From Thermaceae bacterium (lineage in GTDB: Bacteria > Deinococcota > Deinococci > Deinococcales > Thermaceae), in contig JADMIM010000012.1 in the NCBI GenBank assembly GCA_015478585.1, positions 1 through 57,034 on the forward strand: a DNA stretch of 57,034 nucleotides, given 5' to 3'. Positions 50,574-57,034 of the stretch are shown piece by piece. How positions within the stretch are numbered: the stretch's first letter is position 1; every line of letters begins with the position of its first letter. A program made the position numbers and the translations under genes. The notes beneath the pieces are model-generated. The model saw only the letters and a list, made by a program, of their open reading frames with translations. It was not told where the DNA came from and ran no database searches.

Positions 50574-50774
50574 CTAAAGCCGTTTGCGGTGCTCTTCTTC
50601 AATCAGGGGTTCTTCATCCAGGGGGAGGGCATAGTAGAGCTTGAGTGGTGACGTAGACGCTACTTGGAGCACCTCGCCGCATTCCGGGCACTCGAGCTGC
50701 TGACCTACTGTGGGGCGCGAAACCTCGAGCAACGCCTCGCAAACCGGACATTTGCCGACTTCCAAGCCTTCCAT
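50574..50774 (-). CDS. LysW-like zinc-ribbon protein
   Basis: A 66-aa protein with two zinc knuckles, KCPVCEALLEV and LECPECGEVLQV, spaced as in the amino-group carrier LysW. It then continues STSPLKLYYALPLDEEPL, close to the LysW pattern of hydrophobic-acidic residues. It ends HRKRL and lacks the EDWGE tail whose terminal Glu carries the substrate in lysine synthesis, so it is unlikely to be a carrier. ATG at 50774 follows AAGGAGG. It is 60 bp downstream of a histidine kinase in the same direction. Confidence 0.75.
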   Translation of the reverse strand: MEGLEVGKCPVCEALLEVSRPTVGQQLECPECGEVLQVASTSPLKLYYALPLDEEPLIEEEHRKRL

Positions 50775-50834
50775 ATTGACCTCCTTTAACCTGAGGATGG
50801 CCCAGATGGTTTAGGACGGATGTCCCCAGAAAAC

Positions 50835-52226
50835 TCAGGGCCGTGCGGTCTGGGTCTTAGCAATTGGTAGCCGCACCTGAAAGCGGGTGTCGCCGGGTTT
50901 GGACTCGAGGTGGATATTGCCCCGGTGTTGTTCCACGATGCGCCGCACCGTGTCCAGACCCAGGCCAGTGCCCTGGCCCGCTTCCTTGGTAGTAAAGAAG
51001 GGGTCGAAGATTTTAGCCTTCATCTCGGCGGGGATTCCGGGGCCGGTGTCGCCAATTTCGACTACAATCTGCTCGCCTTCTTTAGCTGCGCGTATGCGCA
51101 GGGTTCCCGAACCATTCATCGCGTCTATGGCGTTGTCAATCAGGTTCGTCCAGACCTGGTTGAGTTCTGCGCCATCACCCTCGAGCTTGGGCAGGTTGGG
51201 GTCGTAATCGCGCTCGAGGGTGATGCCCTTTTTCAGCTTATGCCCGAAGATGGCCAGGGTGTTATCCAGACCCGCTCGCACGTCAATGGCTTGCTGCGGA
51301 GCCTGATCCATATAGGTGTAGCTCTTGATAGCCTTGACCAGGGCCGAAATTCGCTTGGTGCTCTCCTGCACGGCCCCCGCCAAACTGCGCACCCGGATGC
51401 TGGTCTCGAGCCAAGCCAGCACCTCCGGCATAGCTTCCTCGGCAATCCCGGCCTTGAGGTGGTGCAGCCCCTCGAGCCACTCCAGGCTGGCTCCTGCCTC
51501 CACCCAAGTAGCTGCCCAGTCCCAGGCTTGGGGATTGCCCCGAGCTTCGAGCCAGTTGCCAATTTGATCCTCGAGGTCGGCCCTCGCCACCGCGCTCAAG
51601 GGTTTGGGCTGCAAGGTTTGTAGGTAGGTCAGGAGGTTTTCCAGCACGCTTGCTCCGAGTTTTTCTCCCACCCTTGCGGCGGCCCGCTCGAGGTCGCCAA
51701 AGCTTTCCAGCAGCCCCGCCGCCGAGCGCTTGGCTGCCGAGGCCGGGTTGTTGAACTCGTGGGCCAACTCCGCCGAGAGCTTCCCCAGCAGCATCAGCTT
51801 TTCCTGGCGTAAGTCGAGCCGGGTGAACTCCCGCGCTCGATCCGTCATGAGGCCCACCAGGCGTGGCCCCAACGTAGGAATGGCATTCAGCATGGGCATG
51901 AACTGGTCTTTGTGAATCAGCAACAGGGTGCTGGGCTTGGTGGTGACAACCATGGCCGAGTTGGTGGTCATGCGCGAGAAGGGCAGCAGACCACCAACGG
52001 CAGGAGCGGCGATATATATGCGGTTATCGAACGAATTCCCCAACCGACCCTCTACCTCACCCTCGAGGATAATCATCATCCGTTCGGCTTTCGCTCCGTA
52101 CTCATCAACAATTTCGCCAGGCTGGGCGTATCGCTCCTGGCCGTGCTCCAAGAGCCACTCGAGCTCGCCCTGGCTCAAGTCTTGGAAGACTGGCACCTGG
52201 CGGAGGTCGTTGGGGCTGAGGCTCAT
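50835..52226 (-). CDS. Histidine kinase with N-terminal cyclic-nucleotide-binding-like domain (second)
   Basis: This 463-aa soluble kinase has a cNMP-binding-like beta-barrel at residues about 8-120 (LSQGELEWLLEHGQERYAQPGEIVDEYGAKAERMMIILEGEVEG). A dimerisation helix carries His156 in ELAHEFNNPASAAKRS, and a spacer of about 130 residues follows. The ATPase has NQVWTNLIDNAIDAM (N box), DTGPGIP (G1), FFTTK (F) and GTGLGLDTV (G2). The EFNNP form of the H box is that of a NtrB-like subfamily. Its ATG overlaps the upstream kinase stop (ATGA), so both are made together. The output is likely the adjacent receiver fusion. Confidence 0.88.
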   Translation of the reverse strand: MSLSPNDLRQVPVFQDLSQGELEWLLEHGQERYAQPGEIVDEYGAKAERMMIILEGEVEGRLGNSFDNRIYIAAPAVGGLLPFSRMTTNSAMVVTTKPSTLLLIHKDQFMPMLNAIPTLGPRLVGLMTDRAREFTRLDLRQEKLMLLGKLSAELAHEFNNPASAAKRSAAGLLESFGDLERAAARVGEKLGASVLENLLTYLQTLQPKPLSAVARADLEDQIGNWLEARGNPQAWDWAATWVEAGASLEWLEGLHHLKAGIAEEAMPEVLAWLETSIRVRSLAGAVQESTKRISALVKAIKSYTYMDQAPQQAIDVRAGLDNTLAIFGHKLKKGITLERDYDPNLPKLEGDGAELNQVWTNLIDNAIDAMNGSGTLRIRAAKEGEQIVVEIGDTGPGIPAEMKAKIFDPFFTTKEAGQGTGLGLDTVRRIVEQHRGNIHLESKPGDTRFQVRLPIAKTQTARP

Positions 52227-53659
52227 ATAACCCCTTGGGGGGTGCCCTCCCCTAAAGTGGGAAGAGGGGTGGAGGGGTGAATGGGCAGCCGCACCTGGAA
52301 GCGGGTCTCACCGGGACGGGAGGTGAACTGGATGTCGCCCCGGTGTCGCTCGACTACAGTCTGATAGGCCAGGCTCAAGCCCAGGCCCCGGCCCTCGCCG
52401 ACCTCCCGGGTGGTGAAGAAAGGGTCGAAGATTCGCGGCTGAATTTCGAGGGCGATACCAGGGCCGCTGTCGGTGACTTCGACCAGTACCTGCTGGTGTT
52501 CTTGGCGGGTGCGCAGCTCGAGCCGCCCCTGCCCTCCCAGAGCTTGCAGGGCGTTCTCGATGAGGGTGGTCCAGACCGAGCCCAACTCCGAGCCATAGCC
52601 CGTAACCGAGGGCAGGTCGGTAGCATAGTCCCGCACGATTTCCAGCCCGCCAGTCTGGTAGTTCAAGACCCGCAGGGTGCTGTCCAGAGCCTCGTTAAGG
52701 TTTACTTCTTGCACCGGAGCCTGGTCTAAATAGGCGTAGCCGCGCATGGTATCCACCAGGCCGCTGATGCGGGCGGCGCTGCGGGAGGTGGTGCAGACCC
52801 CACTGGCCGCCCTGACCGAAGCCGCCAGCCAGCGCAAGCTACCCACAAAACACTCCGGCGGAACCTTGCTTTTCCAGACCTCGAGGTCTGGAGTCTCGAG
52901 GCCCGCTTCCACGATGGCCTCGACCATCTCCCAGGCTTCCGCCAGGTGGTTGTGCTCGAGCCAGGTGGCTACCTCCTCCTCGAGGTCGGAGCGCCGCAGG
53001 GGGGTGAGCACGGTCAGTTCGCCCTCCCATAGCCAGGAATCCAGCAACTCCAGCAGTTCTTGATACTGCGCCGGGGGCAGATATCGGGCCAGTTCGGCGC
53101 TGGTGCGCTGAACCTCTACTACCGCTTCTCCCAGGCGCTGCGAAGCCCGCAGGGCTGCCGAGGCCGGGTTGTTCAGCTCGTGGGCCAGCCCAGCGGCCAG
53201 AGTGCTGACCGCGCTCAAGCGTTGGCGCTCGCTGGAGAAGGCTTGCAGCCGGTTCATGCGCTGGGCTGCGGCCTGCATGAACTGGCGGGTAGCCTCGGGG
53301 TAGCGTCCCAAGATTTGCCAGAAGCTGTCCACGTGCAGCCGATACACCTTGCACTCGGTGAGGGCTCTGGCATTGGCAAAATAGTTGGGTTGGCCCAACA
53401 GGATGGGAATGTCCCCGAAAAAGTCGGGAGCCTGATACGTCACCATTACCCGCTCCTGACCCTGTTCCTGCTGGGTGATTTGTATCTGTCCATAAATCAG
53501 CACCATGAGCCAGTCGGCAGGCTGACCGGCTTTGAAGCAATACTCGCCCGCCGCCAGCTTGGTGATGCGCCCACCGGAGGCGACCTGCTCCATGCCTTCA
53601 CGTTCCAGCGAGCTAAAAGCCGGAATCTGCCGGATGCGTTCAAACACCTCGAGTCCCAT
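52223..53659 (-). CDS. Histidine kinase with N-terminal cyclic-nucleotide-binding-like domain (first)
   Basis: This 478-aa protein is a paralog of the next gene downstream. It has cNMP-like residues 8-125 (FSSLEREGMEQVASGGRITKLAAGEYCFKAGQ ... FFGDIPILLGQPNYFANARALTECKVYRL), His160 in GLAHELNNPASAALR, SVWTTLIENALQAL, DSGPGIA, FFTTREVG and GRGLGLSLAY. ATG at 53659 (MGLEVFERIRQ) follows GGAGGG; the longer frame is not supported. The cNMP domain lacks an obvious phosphate-binding arginine, so it may sense redox or another ligand. It lies 152 bp behind the receiver-reductase gene. Confidence 0.88.
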   Translation of the reverse strand: MGLEVFERIRQIPAFSSLEREGMEQVASGGRITKLAAGEYCFKAGQPADWLMVLIYGQIQITQQEQGQERVMVTYQAPDFFGDIPILLGQPNYFANARALTECKVYRLHVDSFWQILGRYPEATRQFMQAAAQRMNRLQAFSSERQRLSAVSTLAAGLAHELNNPASAALRASQRLGEAVVEVQRTSAELARYLPPAQYQELLELLDSWLWEGELTVLTPLRRSDLEEEVATWLEHNHLAEAWEMVEAIVEAGLETPDLEVWKSKVPPECFVGSLRWLAASVRAASGVCTTSRSAARISGLVDTMRGYAYLDQAPVQEVNLNEALDSTLRVLNYQTGGLEIVRDYATDLPSVTGYGSELGSVWTTLIENALQALGGQGRLELRTRQEHQQVLVEVTDSGPGIALEIQPRIFDPFFTTREVGEGRGLGLSLAYQTVVERHRGDIQFTSRPGETRFQVRLPIHPSTPLPTLGEGTPQGVI

Positions 53660-53811
53660 GTGCCCTCCGTCTCCCGTTCTATTGTGCTCCGGTGGGGTCT
53701 GGCAAATGTGATGCCCTACCACGGGCCAAGAATCTGATACGCGCTCCTGCACACCACTCCTCGAGCATCAAGAAATACCCTTCTGTACGAGAGAATTGAG
53801 CGACTGTTGGG

Positions 53812-55452
53812 CTACAGAGTCTCGAGGTACTGATGGATAAACTGCACCGCAATCGAACCCTCGCCCACCGCGCTGGCTACCCGCTTGACCGAGGTCTGGC
53901 GCACGTCACCCGCCGCGAACACGCCGGGCAGGTTGGTCTCGAGCAAAAAGGGGTCGCGCTGCTCTTTCCATAAACCCTGCGGCAGGTCTGGCCCGGTCAG
54001 CACGAAGCCTCGCTCGTCGCGCACCACGCCCTGGCCCAGCCAGTCGGTGTAGGGCATGGCCCCGATAAAAATAAACAGGGCTCCTGCCGGGACGCGCTCG
54101 ATGCTCCCAAGAGTGGTGTCGCTCAAGGTGAGGGCCTCGAGGTGGCCTTCACCGTGAACCTCGGAGACTTGCGTGCAGGGCCGCACGGTGATGTTGGGCG
54201 TGTACTCGATCTGGTCAATCAGATACCGCGACATGGTAGCTGAGAGGCCCGAACCCCGCACCAGGATGCTCACGCGCTTGGCAAACTGGGCCAGGTACAT
54301 CGCGGCCTGCCCCGCCGAGTTGCCCCCGCCCACGATATATACCTCTTCATCGGTGCAGGCTTGGGCCTCGGTGATGGCCGCGCCATAGTACACTCCCGCT
54401 CCGGTGAGAGAGTCGAGGCCGGGCAGCGCCAGCTTGCGGTAGTTGACCCCGGTGGCCACCAGCAAGGTGTGACAAGAGATTTCGCTGCCCTCGCCCAAGG
54501 TCACGATGCGGTACTGCCCGTCGGTGCGCAGGCTCGTTACCTGGGCCGGGGTGAGGATTTCCGCGCCAAACCTTCGGGCTTGAGCCACCGCTCGCCGGGC
54601 CAGGTCTCCGCCGGATAGGCCCGCCGGGAAACCCAGGTAGTTCTCGATGCGGCTGCTAGTTCCGGCTTGTCCGCCCGGAGCCTCGCGCTCGATCATCACC
54701 ACTTTTAGCCCTTCCGAGGCTCCGTAGACAGCCGCCGCCAGCCCAGCAGGCCCGCCCCCCACAATCACCAGGTCGTAGAAAGGCTTTTCGGCCTGAGTGC
54801 GCAGGCCAATATGTTGGGCCAGTTGGGCCGGGGAGGGGTTAGAGAGTCTGGCCCCATCCGGCAGCAAAACCACCGGCAGGCTGACCTCGCCCATGCTGGA
54901 GAGCATAGTCTGGGCTTCCAGATTCTCTTCGATGTTGAGCCACTGGTAGGGCACCTGATTGCGGGCCAGGAAATCCTTGAGGTTGTGGGTGTCCGACGAC
55001 CAGCGCCCGCCCAGCACCCGTATTCCCTCGAAGGGAGGGCGGTAGCCCGCCTGCCAGTCTTGCAGCAAATCGTCCAGCACCGGATAGAGTTCGCGCTCAG
55101 GGGGATCCCAGGGCTTCATCAAGTAATACTCAATGCGCACCTTGTTGATGGCCCGGATAGCCGCTTCGGTGTCGGCGTAGGCGGTGAGCAAGGCCCGTTT
55201 GGCCTGGGGGAAAAGCTCTTTGGAGCGCTCCAAAAACTCCACCCCGTCCATCTGCGGCATGCGGTGGTCACTGAGCAGCAGGGCTACCGCGTCACCCCGC
55301 TCCTTTAGCTCCTGGAGTGCGTCCAGGGCCTCCATTCCCGAAGCTGCCCGCAGAATGCGATATTCGGCCCCATATTTTCGGCGCAAGTCCTGAGCAATCG
55401 CCCCCAGCACTTGGGGGTCATCGTCAATAGTCATCAGCACTGGTTTGGCCAC
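53812..55452 (-). CDS. Response-regulator receiver fused to a thioredoxin-reductase-like flavoprotein
   Basis: A 546-aa fusion. Residues 1-125 are a receiver domain (acid pocket IDDD, phosphoacceptor Asp62 in SDHRMPQ, Thr in LLTAYAD, Lys113 in LMKPW). Residues about 143-212 are a thioredoxin-like segment without CxxC (IRVLGGRWSSDTHNLKDFLARNQV). Residues 226-546 are a two-dinucleotide-fold reductase (VIVGGGPAGLAAA at 230-242, EAPGGQAGTSSRIENYLGFP, VYIVGGGNSAGQAAMYLA, GVFAAGDVRQTSVKRVASAVGEGS). The redox CATC of real thioredoxin reductases is missing (GVYYGAAITEAQ). It likely couples phosphorylation by the two kinases downstream to a flavin redox change. Confidence 0.9.
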   Translation of the reverse strand: MAKPVLMTIDDDPQVLGAIAQDLRRKYGAEYRILRAASGMEALDALQELKERGDAVALLLSDHRMPQMDGVEFLERSKELFPQAKRALLTAYADTEAAIRAINKVRIEYYLMKPWDPPERELYPVLDDLLQDWQAGYRPPFEGIRVLGGRWSSDTHNLKDFLARNQVPYQWLNIEENLEAQTMLSSMGEVSLPVVLLPDGARLSNPSPAQLAQHIGLRTQAEKPFYDLVIVGGGPAGLAAAVYGASEGLKVVMIEREAPGGQAGTSSRIENYLGFPAGLSGGDLARRAVAQARRFGAEILTPAQVTSLRTDGQYRIVTLGEGSEISCHTLLVATGVNYRKLALPGLDSLTGAGVYYGAAITEAQACTDEEVYIVGGGNSAGQAAMYLAQFAKRVSILVRGSGLSATMSRYLIDQIEYTPNITVRPCTQVSEVHGEGHLEALTLSDTTLGSIERVPAGALFIFIGAMPYTDWLGQGVVRDERGFVLTGPDLPQGLWKEQRDPFLLETNLPGVFAAGDVRQTSVKRVASAVGEGSIAVQFIHQYLETL

Positions 55453-55602
55453 ATTGCTATTGTGTCTTGCGAGGGATGGCTGAATGTAATATCCCTTCTG
55501 ATATTTCTCACCCTGGGCCCTTTGTGAAAACCGCGATAGAGCGCTTTGCCAAGCCTGGGCTCGAGAAGATTGGCAAGGTTTGTGCGGAGGTGTGGCAGGA
55601 GG

Positions 55603-56166
55603 TTATCTAGGGGGCTGGAGTTCACCTGGGGTGTTGGCATTCACAAACAGGTCTGGGCCAAAGCGCTGGCGCAGGTCATCCATCGGCAGGCAGAGGATGC
55701 TGGCTTCCTCCAAGAGTCCTTGCATCCGCAAGTTGCCCGAACGAAGATGCTCGAGAACTAAGGGCTCGAGGGTTTTGCTATAGAGCCCTCCCAAAGGTTC
55801 AATAAACCCCTGGCCGCAGGCCACTACGGCCTCGAGGCCCGGTTGAGCCTGCTGCAACAGAAATAACCAGTAATCTGCGCTGAGAAATGGTTGGTCACAC
55901 CCAGCAATAGCCACCCATTCCTGCTGGGCATGGGCCAAAGCCGAGTGCAGCCCAGACATGGCGTCCCCGCCGGGGTGCAAGTCGCCATACACCGGTACGG
56001 CAAACTCGGGGTAGGGGCGGTTAGCGATGATAAAGCGCTCAGTGGCTCCGGTTAGTCCGCTCAGCACCCAAGCCATCAAGGGCTGGCCCTGGAAGATATA
56101 GCGGGCCTTATCTTGGGTAAAGCGCTTAGAAAGCCCTCCTGCCAGCACCGCGCCACTCCACCTCAT
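55603..56166 (-). CDS. mobA: Molybdenum cofactor guanylyltransferase MobA
   Basis: This 187-aa enzyme attaches GMP to molybdopterin. It shows the nucleotide-binding start VLAGGLSKRFTQDKARY (LAGGxSxRxGxDK), PVYGDLHPGGDAMSGLHSAL, the metal-binding AGCDQPFLSADY, and the C-terminal FVNANTPGEL typical of MobA. It is slightly shorter than the E. coli enzyme (194 aa). It stands alone and is divergent from the SARP gene with a 102-bp gap. It is functionally linked to moaA at 15741. Confidence 0.9.
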   Translation of the reverse strand: MRWSGAVLAGGLSKRFTQDKARYIFQGQPLMAWVLSGLTGATERFIIANRPYPEFAVPVYGDLHPGGDAMSGLHSALAHAQQEWVAIAGCDQPFLSADYWLFLLQQAQPGLEAVVACGQGFIEPLGGLYSKTLEPLVLEHLRSGNLRMQGLLEEASILCLPMDDLRQRFGPDLFVNANTPGELQPPR

Positions 56167-56228
56167 AGACCCAGCTTACCCGCCGGAGGGCGGCTTGGGG
56201 TGCGGTCGCGGTTACTCAAAAACATACC

Positions 56229-56243
56229 AACTAATAATTCTCA
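56229..56243. promoter_or_regulatory. Fur-box-like dyad between mobA and the SARP gene
   Basis: The minus strand TGAGAATTATTAGTT matches the 7-1-7 Fur/PerR pattern TGATAATNATTATCA at most positions. It lies in the divergent region at 26-40 bases before the SARP start. The surrounding 40 bases are clearly AT-rich. Confidence 0.3.
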
Positions 56244-56268
56244 TTTTGGAGTAAGATGCCATCACGTT

Positions 56269-57034
56269 ATGTCTTTGACTGTCAAACTGATGGGCATTCC
56301 GCAAGTGAGCCTGGGCTCGAAGGTATTCCCTTTTGTAGATGACAAACGTGGTCAACTTTTGGCCTATTTGGCCCATAAGGGCGACTGGGTGGGTCGAGAG
56401 CAGTTGGCGTATTTATTCTGGCCGGATGTTGAAACCCCCAGTGCCCGCAAAAACCTACGCCACCTCCTGGGACGAGTGCGGGGTTTAGAGTGGCTCGAGT
56501 CCCCTCTGGAAGCCGAAGCCGAACGTCTGCGCTGGCCGGTGTCAACCGATGTACGAGCTTTTCTAAAAGCTATCCAGGAAGCCCGCTGGGAAGAGGCTTT
56601 AGGGCTGTACGGGGGTCTACTGCTGGAGGACTTTTCCGGCCATGAATCCTCGGAGTTTTGGGCCTGGCTCCAGACCGAACGCGAGCACCTGCAAAACCAC
56701 TGGCGCACAGTCTTATTCAAGCAAGCCCAGACCCTCGAGCAGGCCGGAAAACCCCAGGAGGCCAGCCAGTTGCTCGAACAACTCCTCCAGCACGATGCGC
56801 TGGACGAAGAAGCCCTCAAGGCTTATATGCTGACGATGGTTCGCGGAGGCCAGCGCGGTCAGGCCCTCAAAGCCTATAGTCGCTTTAGCGACAGGCTGCT
56901 AGAAGAGCTAGATTTGCGGCCCACGGTGGCTTTGGAACGGCTCACCCAGTCCATCCGCGAGGAAGACCCGGCCCTGCTGGTGGCGGCTGTGCCAATCCCA
57001 CCCCCACCCCCCTCCAAAACCCACCTACCCACCC
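56269..57034 (+). CDS. SARP/BTAD-type transcriptional activator, 3' truncated by window end
   Basis: The open frame starts at ATG 56269 and runs off the window after 255 codons. Residues 1-90 form an OmpR-like winged helix (SLTVKLMGIPQVSLGSKVFPF, KRGQLLAYLAHKGDWVGREQLAYLFWPDVETPSARKNLRHLLGRVR). Residues about 95-235 are the bacterial transcriptional activation domain with TPR-like helices (EFWAWLQTEREHLQNHWRTVLFKQAQTLEQAGKPQEASQLLEQLL). A proline linker PIPPPPPS follows, as in large proteins with a C-terminal AAA/NB-ARC ATPase, which may lie beyond the window. Confidence 0.85.
   Translation, partial: MSLTVKLMGIPQVSLGSKVFPFVDDKRGQLLAYLAHKGDWVGREQLAYLFWPDVETPSARKNLRHLLGRVRGLEWLESPLEAEAERLRWPVSTDVRAFLKAIQEARWEEALGLYGGLLLEDFSGHESSEFWAWLQTEREHLQNHWRTVLFKQAQTLEQAGKPQEASQLLEQLLQHDALDEEALKAYMLTMVRGGQRGQALKAYSRFSDRLLEELDLRPTVALERLTQSIREEDPALLVAAVPIPPPPPSKTHLPT

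Overview
The window looks like a chromosomal segment of a Deinococcota bacterium, most likely a Meiothermus-like member of the Thermaceae. GC is moderately high (about 60% by eye). Many start codons lie 6-10 nt downstream of a TANNNT -10 box, the leaderless-mRNA signature of this phylum. The gene families (DUF4127, DUF4032, an OpuB/OsmX-type osmolyte ABC system, two-domain rhodanese, LysW-like zinc ribbon, PpiC/SurA-like isomerase) fit this group. The palindrome CTCGAG is spread through most genes at far above chance density and is nearly absent from a few patches that look imported. No rRNA, CRISPR array or intact insertion sequence was found.

Layout. 1-2100: a dispersed structured repeat, tRNA-Ser(UGA), an MFS transporter and tRNA-Arg(ACG) with promoter and terminator. 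2250-13506: a co-directional minus-strand defence cluster, read from right to left: SNF2-type helicase, a 661-aa protein with a sigma-70 region-4-like HTH and a catalytically degenerate Res-like C-terminus, an Xre-type antitoxin/PIN toxin pair, a GIY-YIG protein, a type III Mod methyltransferase and a type III Res nuclease-helicase. Three copies of a palindrome-ended 160-180 bp repeat bracket mod. 13507-14104: AT-rich, weakly coding. 14105-20609: metabolic and secreted proteins (DCC-family, C39-like peptidase, MoaA under a palindromic operator, a DUF4091 lipoprotein, a DUF692-like protein, PyrD). 20769-24517: an exported protein whose N-terminus contains a mobile repeat, a PQQ-type quinoprotein dehydrogenase, cytochrome c and an IclR regulator. 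24758-28455: Ada, an EamA exporter, rhodanese, a cluster of DnaA boxes and a Mrr-like protein without catalytic lysine.

28500-41643: repeats, tRNA-Arg(CCG), a PpiC/SurA-like chaperone, a transposase remnant, aldose epimerase, DUF4032, DUF4127, a glycosyltransferase plus polysaccharide deacetylase pair, a GreA/B-like factor, HAD hydrolase, DUF402, zinc dehydrogenase, DUF2721 and GNAT. 41620-46356: a phosphoribosyltransferase downstream of a four-gene osmoprotectant (OpuB/OsmX-type) ABC operon. 46549-50774: a CAX Ca2+/H+ antiporter, a large lipoprotein and a LysW-like zinc ribbon. 50835-55452: two cyclic-nucleotide-domain histidine kinases and a receiver-thioredoxin-reductase-like fusion. 55603-57034: MobA and the start of a SARP/BTAD regulator cut by the window end.

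The most interesting object is the defence cluster, above all the 661-aa protein. Its last ~260 residues resemble the C-terminal part of the neighbouring Res nuclease, but the helicase is replaced by DNA-binding modules and the PD-(D/E)xK lysine is lost. It could be a targeting, regulatory or decoy subunit of an extended type III-like restriction system. Next in interest are the two families of short structured repeats, which keep their hairpins despite sequence change, and the compact array of DnaA boxes away from any dnaA gene.
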